A stretch of DNA of 64,000 nucleotides from an uncultured Eubacteriales bacterium (GTDB lineage Bacteria; Bacillota; Clostridia; Christensenellales; Borkfalkiaceae), in contig CASELQ010000001.1 in assembly GCA_949288785.1 (NCBI GenBank), positions 1 to 64,000 of the forward strand. The letters run 5' to 3'. The notes under the pieces were generated by a model. The model was not told the origin of the DNA, made no database searches, and saw only the letters and a list, made by a program, of their open reading frames with translations. This document shows positions 41,870-50,341 of this stretch, piece after piece. Position 1 is the first letter of the stretch; the number at the start of each line of letters is the position of its first letter. Made by a program: the position numbers and the translations under genes.

Positions 41870-43165
41870 ATGATGAACGATTCGGGAAAATGCACATATC
41901 TTAGAGATTTTGTACGCAAAGGCTTTTTGCTTGCCGCCCTGCTTTTTGCCGCCGTAATGGCGGCGGTGCTTGTTTCCGTTAACGAATTCGGGCTGGCGGC
42001 TGCCCTCGTTTCAGACAAAAAACTGCTTGTTGCCCTTGCCGTTATCTGCGTTTATTACGCGCTGGTTACCCTGATAGGATTTTTCGGAAATCTGAAAAGG
42101 GGCAGCGTTTCTCTTTTCGATTCGTTTTTTTGGGCATGTCTTTTTGCGGGCGTGCTTTACGTTCTGTATTTTGTCATTATACTGCAAAAGACTTCGTCAA
42201 TTATACATTGGGCAATAGGTCTGGGGCTTGCCGTTATCGGGCTTATCTTCATAATCATAAACGCGGTACGATATAAATCCGCGCCCGCATCAGTTGCTCC
42301 TTCGGCAGACGGCATCGGCAACAAAGTGGCCGATTATTATAACGCAGTAAACAACAAATACTCATTTTTCCTTATCGTGCTCTTTTCGGCGCTTATAACC
42401 GTGTGCGCCTTTTTGGGCATATTCAACGCCCACTCTTTCGGCATAAACACAAAGTCCGCAATAATACTTGCGCTGTGCGCCCTGCCCGTACTGCTTTACC
42501 TTATATTCGGGGTTTCCGACAAGACGATAGGGCTTTTTGACTTTGCGCTGCTCGCGCTTGCACTGTCCGTGCCTTGCATTTTCGTGCTTGCGGGTTACGG
42601 CAATTTCAGCGGGAGCACCCTCGTATTGTATTTTTCTCTTGCGGGCGCCGTGTTTATCATTGCCCTGTTCTATTCGGTGCTGCGGTGGATATGCGCAGAC
42701 CCCAAGGCGGAATTTAATTATATACCCGCGAAAAAAACCGGCAGGTTCGGCAAATATTTTTCCGCATTTTCCGCAAAATTCAATCTGCTTCTTGCAATTT
42801 CCTGCGGGAGTGTGCTTACCGTAATTACGCTGGTGCTTTTCCGCTTTACATCTTTCGGATTTTATGCGCAACTCCTTGCGGACGGCAGCGCGCAAGGGCT
42901 TAACAGTATACTTATATACCTCATTTCGGCTGTATGTTATCTGTCGCTTATCTTGTTCGGCATAATCGCTTTTGTAAACATAAAGTCGCCAAAAGTGAAC
43001 ATCGGGGACTTCGCCCTCATGGTATGCCTTTCTTACTCGGTGTTCGGGCTGTTAAGTTTTATAAACGTATTTTCAAGGTTGGGATGTGTAATTCTGGCAA
43101 TAACCCTTCTCCTTTCGCTTACAATCCTTGCCGCACGAATTAAAAACGTAGTTTCCGAAAACTGA
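41870..43165 (+). CDS. Twelve-TM membrane protein made of three 4-TM repeats
   Basis: 431 residues, unrecognised. Hydrophobic helices fall in three groups of four: about 14-136, 163-273 and 301-427. Each unit has a matching third helix (SLFDSFFWACLFAGV 81-95, GLFDFALLALALSVP 221-235, NIGDFALMVCLSYSV 377-391) and ends in a short basic motif (NAVRYKS, VLRWICAD, ARIKNVV). Cytoplasmic linkers join the units. ATG at 41870 follows GGGAGCAATA. It has its own promoter and terminator upstream of the Rnf operon. It may be a transporter or sensor. Confidence 0.85.
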   Translation: MMNDSGKCTYLRDFVRKGFLLAALLFAAVMAAVLVSVNEFGLAAALVSDKKLLVALAVICVYYALVTLIGFFGNLKRGSVSLFDSFFWACLFAGVLYVLYFVIILQKTSSIIHWAIGLGLAVIGLIFIIINAVRYKSAPASVAPSADGIGNKVADYYNAVNNKYSFFLIVLFSALITVCAFLGIFNAHSFGINTKSAIILALCALPVLLYLIFGVSDKTIGLFDFALLALALSVPCIFVLAGYGNFSGSTLVLYFSLAGAVFIIALFYSVLRWICADPKAEFNYIPAKKTGRFGKYFSAFSAKFNLLLAISCGSVLTVITLVLFRFTSFGFYAQLLADGSAQGLNSILIYLISAVCYLSLILFGIIAFVNIKSPKVNIGDFALMVCLSYSVFGLLSFINVFSRLGCVILAITLLLSLTILAARIKNVVSEN

Positions 43166-43175
43166 AAAACAAGTT

Positions 43176-43207
43176 AAAAAAGGTTTCCCGAAAGGAAACC
43201 TTTTTTA
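43176..43207 (+). terminator. Terminator of the 12-TM gene
   Basis: Stem GGTTTCC/GGAAACC extended by A6/T6 pairing, then a T run. Confidence 0.9.
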
Positions 43208-43216
43208 ATCTTTTGA

Positions 43217-43245
43217 TTGACAAAATCATTGTAAACTATTAGAAT
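43217..43245 (+). promoter_or_regulatory. Rnf operon promoter
   Basis: A perfect TTGACA at 43217-43222, a 17-base spacer, TAGAAT at 43240-43245. It leaves a leader of about 280 bases before the first gene. Confidence 0.8.
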
Positions 43246-43251
43246 ATATAT

Positions 43252-43531
43252 AGATTAAAATGGGGCAAAATCGAGAAAAAATTTTATTACAACCTTTTGC
43301 TCCGTAAACGTAAAAGCGTAAATAAAGTTTTTAATGAATATCGCCCGCGGCACAAACGGCGTTATGCAAACGATGCGGCTTTACCACAAAAGAAGAGTTC
43401 GAAAAAAACATATAACGGTATTTGCGGAACGCAGGATATATCAGCTCACCGACGATCCTTGCCCCACGAATTAAAAATATGGCAGACAAACCTGAGGCAG
43501 CCGCGGCGCAGGCATACGATATGGTGTAAAA
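43252..43531 (+). other. Long leader of the Rnf operon with gene-fragment-like frame
   Basis: No intact gene is convincing. The frame ending at the TAA 43527-43529 reads protein-like (43422-43529, with MADKPEAAAAQAYDMV at its end) but is broken by an in-frame TAA at 43413 and another before it. It contains 43452-43477, which matches 43121-43146 (3' end of the 12-TM gene) at 24 of 26 bases in the same reading phase (TILA-x-RIKN). It may be a decayed gene end or a regulatory leader. Confidence 0.4.
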
Positions 43532-44005
43532 TTGAAGGACAATGACCTTTCGCAACAACTGAAACTTTTCAGAAAACGCGACGTTTGTATTTATAGCGTT
43601 ATAGTAATTGCGGTTCTCGCCCTGTTTTTGTTCCTGGTCATATTGCCGAAAGACGAAAAAGCACAGGGTTTTGAGATTTATTATGACGGTAACAAGGTTT
43701 TTTCGCTCAAATATTCCCAACCCGAAAATTACAGCGTATACGCGGGTTTCGAACAATATATAGTATTTTCGGAAAGCGAATGCACGGTAACCTTTCTCTT
43801 CCCCGAAAACACCGCGGAATATAACGTGATAGCCTTTGACGCCGCGCAAGGAAGTTTTAAGGTAACCGAAAGCAACTGCTCTCTTTCGCCGGACTGCGTT
43901 TTTTCCCCGCAAGTCCGTGAAAAAAGCGCAATAATATGTGCGCCGCACAAACTGAAAATTTCAGCCGACGTCGGTTTTACACCATCCGACCCCGTTACAG
44001 GCTGA
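43532..44005 (+). CDS. NusG domain II-containing membrane-anchored protein
   Basis: 157 residues with one N-terminal membrane helix (about 20-39) followed by an extracytoplasmic NusG_II domain (SNCSLSPDCVF, then KSAIICAPHKLKI). Such proteins commonly precede Gx-transporter and rnf genes in Clostridia. The start is TTG at 43532, three bases after the stop of a small upstream frame. No ATG or GTG is in frame nearby, and GGTG is a weak ribosome binding site. Its role in Rnf function is unknown. Confidence 0.82.
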   Translation: MKDNDLSQQLKLFRKRDVCIYSVIVIAVLALFLFLVILPKDEKAQGFEIYYDGNKVFSLKYSQPENYSVYAGFEQYIVFSESECTVTFLFPENTAEYNVIAFDAAQGSFKVTESNCSLSPDCVFSPQVREKSAIICAPHKLKISADVGFTPSDPVTG

Positions 44006-44045
44006 AAAGAAAAAGAATATTACGGCAGGCGCCGTTAAATAACTT

Positions 44046-44564
44046 ATGAAAACAACTTATAAAATTGCCGCGGCGGGTTTATATTCCGCCCTTGCGCTTA
44101 TCACGTTTACACTGGAAAATCTTTTGCCGCCCCTCTTTATTCCGGGGGCGCGGCTGGGGCTTTCCAATATATTTATACTTGTATCCGCACTCACTTTGGG
44201 GAGCGTGTGGGGTTTTGCTGTTCTTGCAGTAAAAACCGTTGTCGGCAGCCTTATAGCCGGCAATTTTTCCGCCGTTTTGTATTCTCTCCCCGCGGGAATA
44301 ATCGCCCTGTTGCTGCAGCTTTTGGCAATACGCGCGATTAAATGCAGCGTTATTGCGGCGAGTGTTTTGGGAGCTACGGTAAACATAACCGTTCAGAACA
44401 CGGTTTTCTGCCTTGTTGCCGGAGCCGCCGAATATTTTATCTATCTGCCGTATCTTGCGCTTATAAGTATACTTTCGGGTGCGGTTACGGGGTTTGTTGT
44501 GGTTTTACTGCTGAAAAAACTGCCCGCACGGTTCACGGGCTTGCATGTTAATATTAAGGAGTAA
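44046..44564 (+). CDS. Gx transporter family membrane protein
   Basis: 172 residues with about five to six helices and the GARLGLSNI signature. This family is often annotated as heptaprenyl diphosphate synthase component I and has an ECF-S-like fold. It sits in the usual place between NusG_II and rnfC. The ATG at 44046 lies 40 bases after the preceding stop. The substrate is not known. Confidence 0.85.
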   Translation: MKTTYKIAAAGLYSALALITFTLENLLPPLFIPGARLGLSNIFILVSALTLGSVWGFAVLAVKTVVGSLIAGNFSAVLYSLPAGIIALLLQLLAIRAIKCSVIAASVLGATVNITVQNTVFCLVAGAAEYFIYLPYLALISILSGAVTGFVVVLLLKKLPARFTGLHVNIKE

Positions 44565-44568
44565 TATT

Positions 44569-45867
44569 TTGAGCATCATTAAAGCAAAGAGGTTTCCGTT
44601 CGGTTCGCCCGTGCACGGAACTAAACTTTCAAGATTTGCCGAGATAAATAACGTTCCGGCGCCCGAAAAGGTTTATATCAGCCTTTCTCAGCACATAGGC
44701 GCACCTGCTCTGCCCGCGGTTTCTCCGGGCGGCAAAGTAAAAAAGGGGCAGCTTATCGGCCGCGCCGCGGGCACGGTTTCCGCAAACGTATATTCGTCCG
44801 TATGCGGGACCGTTTCGGAGGTAACCGAACTGGTAAACGGACTGGGGCAGAAACAGACCCACGTAATTATAGAAAACGACGGAGGGACGGACGAGATACG
44901 TTTTGAAAAAATCTCTGACCTCTCCCCTCAATCGGTTATAGAACGCATTGCGCTGGCGGGCATTGTGGGCCTTGGCGGCGCGGGATTTCCCACCGCGGTA
45001 AAACTTTCACCAAAAACTCAGCTCGAAGTGCTCGTAATAAACGGCGCCGAGTGCGAGCCGTATCTTACCTGCGACGACAGGCTAATGCTTGAAAAGACCG
45101 AAGAAATATATCAGGGAATAAAAATTATGGCCGGGGCGATCGGGGTAACCCGGATAGTTATGGGAATAGAGCGCAACAAACCGCTTGCCATAGAGGCCTT
45201 TTCAAAATATGAGGATATCGGCGTTGCGCCTCTCAAAAAGCAATACCCGATGGGCAGCGAAAAACACCTTATATACAGCACAACAGGGAAAAAAGTACCT
45301 CCCGGCAAAATGCCGTTCGACGTGGGCGCATGCGTGCAGAACGTAAAGACGGCGCTCGCCGTATATGAAGCGGTGGCGCTGAATAAACCGCTTACCGAAA
45401 CGGTGCTTACCGTAAGCGGCAGAGGCGTTAAGACGCCTAAAAATCTGCGGGTTCCGCTCGGTACGCCCTATTCGTACCTCATAGATTACTGCGGAGGAAC
45501 CGTAGGCAATACAGCAAAACTTATATGCGGCGGCCCGATGATGGGCAAAGCGCTTATCTCAGGAGAACACTATACAAGGAAAACAGATTCAGGGATATTG
45601 GTATTAACTGACGGCGAAACGGACAGCAAAGCCCCTTCTAACTGCATTAACTGTGCGCGCTGCGCCGATAAATGCCCCATGCGGCTGATGCCCATGAAGA
45701 TAGAGCGCTGTGCCCTAGAAAACGATTTTGCCGGCGCCGAAAAGCTGGGCGCGATGAACTGCATAGAATGCGGCCTGTGCGCCTATAACTGCCCTGCAAA
45801 GCGCGCCTTGGTACAAAGTATCGTAACCGCTAAACAGAAGATACGGGAGATGAAGAAAAATGGATAA
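44569..45867 (+). CDS. rnfC: Rnf electron transport complex subunit C
   Basis: 432 residues. The NADH/FMN-binding region (GLGGAGFPTAVKL, INGAECEPYLTCDDRLM) is followed by two [4Fe-4S] motifs (CINCARCADKCP and CIECGLCAYNCP). It is the peripheral subunit facing NAD in the Rnf complex, which couples ferredoxin oxidation to NAD reduction and ion export. The start is TTG at 44569 after AAGGAGTAATATT. The longer frame from 44545 overlaps the Gx gene and is less likely. Confidence 0.96.
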   Translation: MSIIKAKRFPFGSPVHGTKLSRFAEINNVPAPEKVYISLSQHIGAPALPAVSPGGKVKKGQLIGRAAGTVSANVYSSVCGTVSEVTELVNGLGQKQTHVIIENDGGTDEIRFEKISDLSPQSVIERIALAGIVGLGGAGFPTAVKLSPKTQLEVLVINGAECEPYLTCDDRLMLEKTEEIYQGIKIMAGAIGVTRIVMGIERNKPLAIEAFSKYEDIGVAPLKKQYPMGSEKHLIYSTTGKKVPPGKMPFDVGACVQNVKTALAVYEAVALNKPLTETVLTVSGRGVKTPKNLRVPLGTPYSYLIDYCGGTVGNTAKLICGGPMMGKALISGEHYTRKTDSGILVLTDGETDSKAPSNCINCARCADKCPMRLMPMKIERCALENDFAGAEKLGAMNCIECGLCAYNCPAKRALVQSIVTAKQKIREMKKNG

Positions 45868-46849
45868 TACCGTTCTTACATATTCGCCTGCCCCTCACTT
45901 AAAGGCAAACATAACCACACGCAAAATAATGGCGGACGTCTGTATTGCCCTTCTCCCCGCGTGCGTGATGGGCGTAGTATATTTCGGACTGAAAGCGCTG
46001 CTCATTCTTGCGCTCTCTCTGTTTTCCGCCGTGGCAAGCGAATTTATATTTTTACTGGCGGCAAAAAAGCCCTTCCGCGAGATCGTAAGGGAGTTTGACC
46101 TTACTTCATGCGTAACAGGACTCTTGGTAGGGCTTACGATAGGCACAAATTATCCCTGGTATGCCCCGATATTCGGCAGCGTGTTTGCCGTTGTCGTGGT
46201 AAAAATGCTCTTCGGCGGTACCGGCAAAAACATAGTAAACCCCGCCATTGTGGGCAGGATATTTATCTTTATGTCCTTTCAGTCGGTGGTGGGAGAATGG
46301 CTCGCTCCGTCTATAGGCCCGCTTTCCGGGCAATCGCCTGCCACGGGCGCAACTATACTTACGGGAATACTTAACGGCACGCCTTCTCCCCTTTCAAACT
46401 GGGACTTACTGCTCGGAACGGGGCTTGCCGGCTGTATCGGCGAAACCTGCAAACCGGCGCTTATTGCCGGCGGAATATATCTTGCCGCAAGAAAGGTGAT
46501 AAATATCTCCTATCCCGTAATATATATCGCGGTTACGGGGTTGTTTTCGGTGTGCCTTTCCGGCTTTGATTTTTCCGTGTTCCTGCCCTCCGTGCTCTCC
46601 GGCGGGCTTATTCTCGGCGCAATATTTATGGCTACCGATTACACCACCACGCCCGACACCGCGATCGGAAAAATTCTGTATTTTACAATGCTGGGGCTGC
46701 TTACCGCGGGGCTGAGGTACGCCACTAAAATGGAGACCGTATCTTTTGCAATTCTTTTAATGAATCTTTTAGTGCCGCTTATCGACAGATTTATCATAAA
46801 TAAACCGTTCGGATATAAGAGAAAAAAGAAGGAGGCGGAAAATGGCTAA
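45860..46849 (+). CDS. rnfD: Rnf complex subunit D
   Basis: 329 residues with about ten membrane helices. The covalent FMN site is the Thr of the S/T-GAT motif (SPATGATILTG). It overlaps rnfC by eight bases. It is part of the membrane ion-pumping core with RnfA, RnfE and RnfG. Confidence 0.95.
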   Translation: MDNTVLTYSPAPHLKANITTRKIMADVCIALLPACVMGVVYFGLKALLILALSLFSAVASEFIFLLAAKKPFREIVREFDLTSCVTGLLVGLTIGTNYPWYAPIFGSVFAVVVVKMLFGGTGKNIVNPAIVGRIFIFMSFQSVVGEWLAPSIGPLSGQSPATGATILTGILNGTPSPLSNWDLLLGTGLAGCIGETCKPALIAGGIYLAARKVINISYPVIYIAVTGLFSVCLSGFDFSVFLPSVLSGGLILGAIFMATDYTTTPDTAIGKILYFTMLGLLTAGLRYATKMETVSFAILLMNLLVPLIDRFIINKPFGYKRKKKEAENG

Positions 46850-47450
46850 ATTCGTAAAAAGCACCTGGTTTAAATGTATAACCGTACTGCTGGTCATCTC
46901 GGTCATCTCCGGCGGACTGCTTGCCGCACTTAACGACTTGCTTTTCGTCTCCTCGGAAGAGCGCACGGCGCGGGCAGTGGCTAAAATTTACGGCGAGGAG
47001 ATAACCGTTACGGAAGACGATATCATTCTGGACACGGCTTCCGCCGACCCGGAAAAATCTTCGCCCATAGAATACGACTTCGGCAGGATAGACAAGATAT
47101 ACCGGGTAAATGAAGATTATCTTTTTCAGACGGTAGGTTTTCAGGGCTATAAATACGGCACCGTTACGCTGTGGATAAGGGTCGTTCCGAATAGCGGAGC
47201 GGCAAATATTGACAAAGTAATTTTGGAAACTTACAGCAAACAGACGCTCATGAGCAAATTCGGCGAAACCTATTTTTCGGAATTTAAACTGACGGACATA
47301 ACCGAAAATTATAGAAACGGTAATTTTTTCAGCCCGGATGGCGGCGTAAATTCAAACCCGAACACGGGTGCTACTCTCTCGGCAACGGCATGCTGCAACG
47401 CCGTAAACTGCGTGATTAAATATATCGGAGAAAACCTCGATGAAAACTGA
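46842..47450 (+). CDS. rnfG: Rnf complex subunit G
   Basis: 202 residues with one N-terminal membrane helix and an extracytoplasmic FMN-binding domain. The flavinylation motif is in NTGATLSATACC near the C-terminus. It overlaps rnfD by eight bases and rnfE by eleven. FMN attachment needs an ApbE transferase, which is not in this window. Confidence 0.95.
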   Translation: MAKFVKSTWFKCITVLLVISVISGGLLAALNDLLFVSSEERTARAVAKIYGEEITVTEDDIILDTASADPEKSSPIEYDFGRIDKIYRVNEDYLFQTVGFQGYKYGTVTLWIRVVPNSGAANIDKVILETYSKQTLMSKFGETYFSEFKLTDITENYRNGNFFSPDGGVNSNPNTGATLSATACCNAVNCVIKYIGENLDEN

Positions 47451-48273
47451 TTACAAAAAAATTGCATTTGACGGGGTGATAGCCTCCAATCCCACATTAA
47501 AACTCGTGCTGGGTACCTGCCCCACCCTTGCCCTTACCACGCTTGCCATGAACGGCATAGGCATGGGGCTTGCCGTTACCTTTGTGCTTATTTGCAGCAA
47601 CGCTATTATATCGTGCCTGAGAAAAGTCATCCCCTCTGAGGTTCGCATACCTGCATTTGTACTTATAATAGCTACATTTGTAACGATAGTAAGGCTTGTT
47701 CTGGATAAACTTTTGCCGGATATTTACGATTCTCTGGGGCTATATCTTCCGCTTATCGTGGTAAACTGTATTATTCTTGCGCGGGCGGAAAGCTTTGCCA
47801 GCAAAAACACGGTGCTTGCTTCCGCGTGCGACGGATTGTTTATGGGCATAGGGTTTACGCTCGCCTTAACCGTTATGGGTGCGGTAAGGGAAATTTTGGG
47901 AGCGGGCGCCATATTCGGGTTTAAACTGTGGGACTTTCAGATAAGCTTTTTCTCTTCGAGCGCGGGAGCGTTCTTTACCTATGCCATGTTTATTATGACG
48001 TTCGGTATAATATCTTCCGCTATCGGTAAAAAGAAAAAAATTAAAGCCTATGAACTCACCCGCGCTGCACTTAACGGCGGAACGGAACAAGCCGAAAATA
48101 ACGCTGCTTTCTCCTCCGTAAATACCTGTCCCGCCCCTATAAGCGGCGCAACGCCGATTGCCGCCGAACAGGCACAAAAAATTTCTTCCGGTATAACGGG
48201 TCAAGCGGAAAAGGGACAATCGCAAAACGGAGAAAAAACTCAAACGCAAACGATAAAAGAGGAGGAAAACTGA
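47440..48273 (+). CDS. rnfE: Rnf complex subunit E with C-terminal extension
   Basis: 277 residues. The first ~205 are a typical six-helix RnfE (NPTLKLVLGTCPTLALTT, LPLIVVNCIILARAESFA). The remaining ~65 form a hydrophilic Gln/Ala/Thr-rich tail absent from usual RnfE proteins, which end soon after the last helix. The tail ends two bases before the rnfA ATG, so it is not a frame error at the gene end. Confidence 0.94.
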   Translation: MKTDYKKIAFDGVIASNPTLKLVLGTCPTLALTTLAMNGIGMGLAVTFVLICSNAIISCLRKVIPSEVRIPAFVLIIATFVTIVRLVLDKLLPDIYDSLGLYLPLIVVNCIILARAESFASKNTVLASACDGLFMGIGFTLALTVMGAVREILGAGAIFGFKLWDFQISFFSSSAGAFFTYAMFIMTFGIISSAIGKKKKIKAYELTRAALNGGTEQAENNAAFSSVNTCPAPISGATPIAAEQAQKISSGITGQAEKGQSQNGEKTQTQTIKEEEN

Positions 48274-48274
48274 T

Positions 48275-48883
48275 ATGGCCGAATTTATAATGATCATTGT
48301 TTCCGCTGTCTTTATCAACAACTTTGTCGTGGTTCAGTTTTTGGGGATATGCCCGTTTTTAGGGGTTTCCAAGGACTTTAAAAGCGCGCTGGGCATGGGG
48401 CTTGCCGTTACTTTCGTAATGACGATTACCTGCCTTATCACATACCCTATTTATACATACATACTCGTGCCGCTCGGCATAGAGTTTATGGAAATAATAG
48501 TATTCATATTCATTATAGCATCCATCGTGCAGATGATAGAGATGGTACTTAAAAAATTTTCGCCCACTCTATATAACGCCATGGGTATATACCTCCCGCT
48601 CATCACCACCAACTGCGCCGTGCTGGGCGTTGCGGAACTGGTTATAGATTCCGCACAGATGGCGTCTTTACTCGGGATAGCCGAAGCTCAGATGAATATG
48701 GGATACGCCGTGCTTTACGGGCTGTTTGCAGGACTCGGCTTTACACTTGCCATTGTCATTATGAGCGGACTAAGAGAAAGAATAGCGTTGAGCTCCGTGA
48801 ACAAACATTTAAGGGGCTTTCCCATTGCCATGATAACGGCGTGCTTTATTGCCATGGCGTTTTACGTTTTTGCGCTTATTTAG
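48275..48883 (+). CDS. rnfA: Rnf complex subunit A
   Basis: 202 residues, six membrane helices, homologous to RnfE in opposite topology (NNFVVVQFLGICPFLGVSK, LPLITTNCAVLGVAEL). The Cys in each half match the membrane iron site described for Rnf and Nqr. ATG follows GAGGAAAACTGAT. Confidence 0.95.
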   Translation: MAEFIMIIVSAVFINNFVVVQFLGICPFLGVSKDFKSALGMGLAVTFVMTITCLITYPIYTYILVPLGIEFMEIIVFIFIIASIVQMIEMVLKKFSPTLYNAMGIYLPLITTNCAVLGVAELVIDSAQMASLLGIAEAQMNMGYAVLYGLFAGLGFTLAIVIMSGLRERIALSSVNKHLRGFPIAMITACFIAMAFYVFALI

Positions 48884-48892
48884 GAGATATTT

Positions 48893-49708
48893 ATGAATTA
48901 CGTTTTATTGAACCCGGTTTCGGTGGAAACGCTGCTTGTAGTTGTAGCCATAGTTGCGGTGCTTGCCGTTGCTTTTGCCGTGTTTATAGTGCTCGTTTCC
49001 AAACTTTGCGCCGTTCCCGAAGATGAAAAGACCGAAAAAATAAAAGAACAGTTAGCCGGCGCAAACTGCGGCGGATGCGGATATGCGGGCTGTTCAGATT
49101 TTGCCAAGGCGCTGGCGGAAGGCAAGGCGGATATTTCAAAGTGCGGTCCCACACCCGCCGCAAACAAAGCGGCGATCGCCGAAATTTTGGGCATACCGTT
49201 TGCCGCCGGAGAGGAAAAGATTGCTGTTGTACACTGCTCCGGGGGCAGTGCCTGCAAAGACAAATTCGAATATGTAGGCAACGGGGACTGCGGTGCGCAA
49301 GCCGCTTTTATGGGCGGAAAAAAGGCGTGTTCTTTTGGCTGCCTTGGCGGCGGGACGTGCGTTAAAGGCTGTATTTACGGCGCCATAAACGTGGAAAACG
49401 GTGTGGCGGATACAAACAGGGCGCTGTGCGAGGCTTGCGGAGTGTGCGTTAAAAACTGCCCTAAGCATATCATAGAACTTATACCCAAAAGCGCAAAAGT
49501 TTACGTTGCATGCTCTTCCGAATGTAAAGGCAGGGAGGTAACCGAAGTATGTGCAAACGGCTGTATCGGCTGCGGCATATGCGCCAAATTCTGCCCCGAA
49601 AAGGCGATAACCCTCTCAGACAATCTGCCCGTTATCGATTACAAAAAATGCTCGGGCTGCCTTACCTGCGCGGCAAAATGCCCGAGAAAGTGTATTAAAG
49701 TTTTATAA
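48893..49708 (+). CDS. rnfB: Rnf complex subunit B, ferredoxin-type
   Basis: 271 residues. One N-terminal membrane helix is followed by the four-Cys cluster domain (NCGGCGYAGC, later SKCGP) and a cysteine-rich C-terminal part with several [4Fe-4S] motifs (CEACGVCVKNCP, CIGCGICAKFCP, CSGCLTCAAKCP, plus CSFGC/CVKGC). It is the entry point for electrons from reduced ferredoxin. It is the last gene of the operon. Confidence 0.96.
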   Translation: MNYVLLNPVSVETLLVVVAIVAVLAVAFAVFIVLVSKLCAVPEDEKTEKIKEQLAGANCGGCGYAGCSDFAKALAEGKADISKCGPTPAANKAAIAEILGIPFAAGEEKIAVVHCSGGSACKDKFEYVGNGDCGAQAAFMGGKKACSFGCLGGGTCVKGCIYGAINVENGVADTNRALCEACGVCVKNCPKHIIELIPKSAKVYVACSSECKGREVTEVCANGCIGCGICAKFCPEKAITLSDNLPVIDYKKCSGCLTCAAKCPRKCIKVL

Positions 49709-49723
49709 TAACTTGTTTATACT

Positions 49724-49770
49724 AATGCCCGCGCCCGCCCGGAAAGCTTCCGGGCGGGCGCGGGCATTTT
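49724..49770. terminator. Very strong terminator after the Rnf operon
   Basis: A 21-bp perfect stem (AATGCCCGCGCCCGCCC...GGGCGGGCGCGGGCATT) with an AGC loop, followed by TT on the plus strand. It also lies downstream of yfcE on the minus strand and may serve both. Confidence 0.8.
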
Positions 49771-49807
49771 CAGATAAAACTTTGTTTTGCCGTGAAAAAT
49801 CTTGACT

Positions 49808-50341
49808 TTACCGATTTTCCGAAATTACATTGCCGTCTAAATCTTTCAGCGTAAAAGCGCCTTCTTCAAGCACTATATACGCGGGCAAGGTCCCGCCCTT
49901 GGGGAGAGAAACGGAGCCGGGGTTAGCGTATATAACACCGTTTTCCTCCGTAATAAAAGATGTATGAAAATGCCCGTAAACTACTGCGTCAAAAGCGGTT
50001 TTGGGCGGGTTTTCCCTGTTATAAACATGCCCGTGCGTGCAGAACACGCTCTTATTTCCCGAAACTATGCAAAGCCCTTCGAGAAAATCGAAACGGGAGA
50101 TCATTGCGTCTACCTCGCTGTCGCAATTCCCCTTTATAACTATCAGTTTATCCGTAATTTCATTCAGAAGTTCCGCCACCTGCATGGGCGCGTATTCTTC
50201 CGGCAACGGATTCCGGGGACCGTGGTTATATATATCCCCGAGCAGTATGAGTTTATCGCCTTTTTCCGCGTAAAACCTATCCAAAAGCTTTTGTACGCGC
50301 GCCTTTGAACCGTGTATATCCGAACCTATTATAAATTTCAT
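49808..50341 (-). CDS. yfcE: YfcE family metallophosphodiesterase
   Basis: 177 residues with all five metallophosphoesterase motifs: SDIHGS, LGDIYNHGP, GNCDSEVD, FCTHGH and YGHFH. It cleaves phosphodiesters of unknown natural identity. Its ATG overlaps the tcdA stop (ATGA). Confidence 0.93.
   Translation of the reverse strand: MKFIIGSDIHGSKARVQKLLDRFYAEKGDKLILLGDIYNHGPRNPLPEEYAPMQVAELLNEITDKLIVIKGNCDSEVDAMISRFDFLEGLCIVSGNKSVFCTHGHVYNRENPPKTAFDAVVYGHFHTSFITEENGVIYANPGSVSLPKGGTLPAYIVLEEGAFTLKDLDGNVISENR

Noticed and set aside
43331-43948. A 205-residue minus-strand frame
   Set aside because: It is antisense to the NusG_II gene, whose membrane helix and domain motifs are clear.
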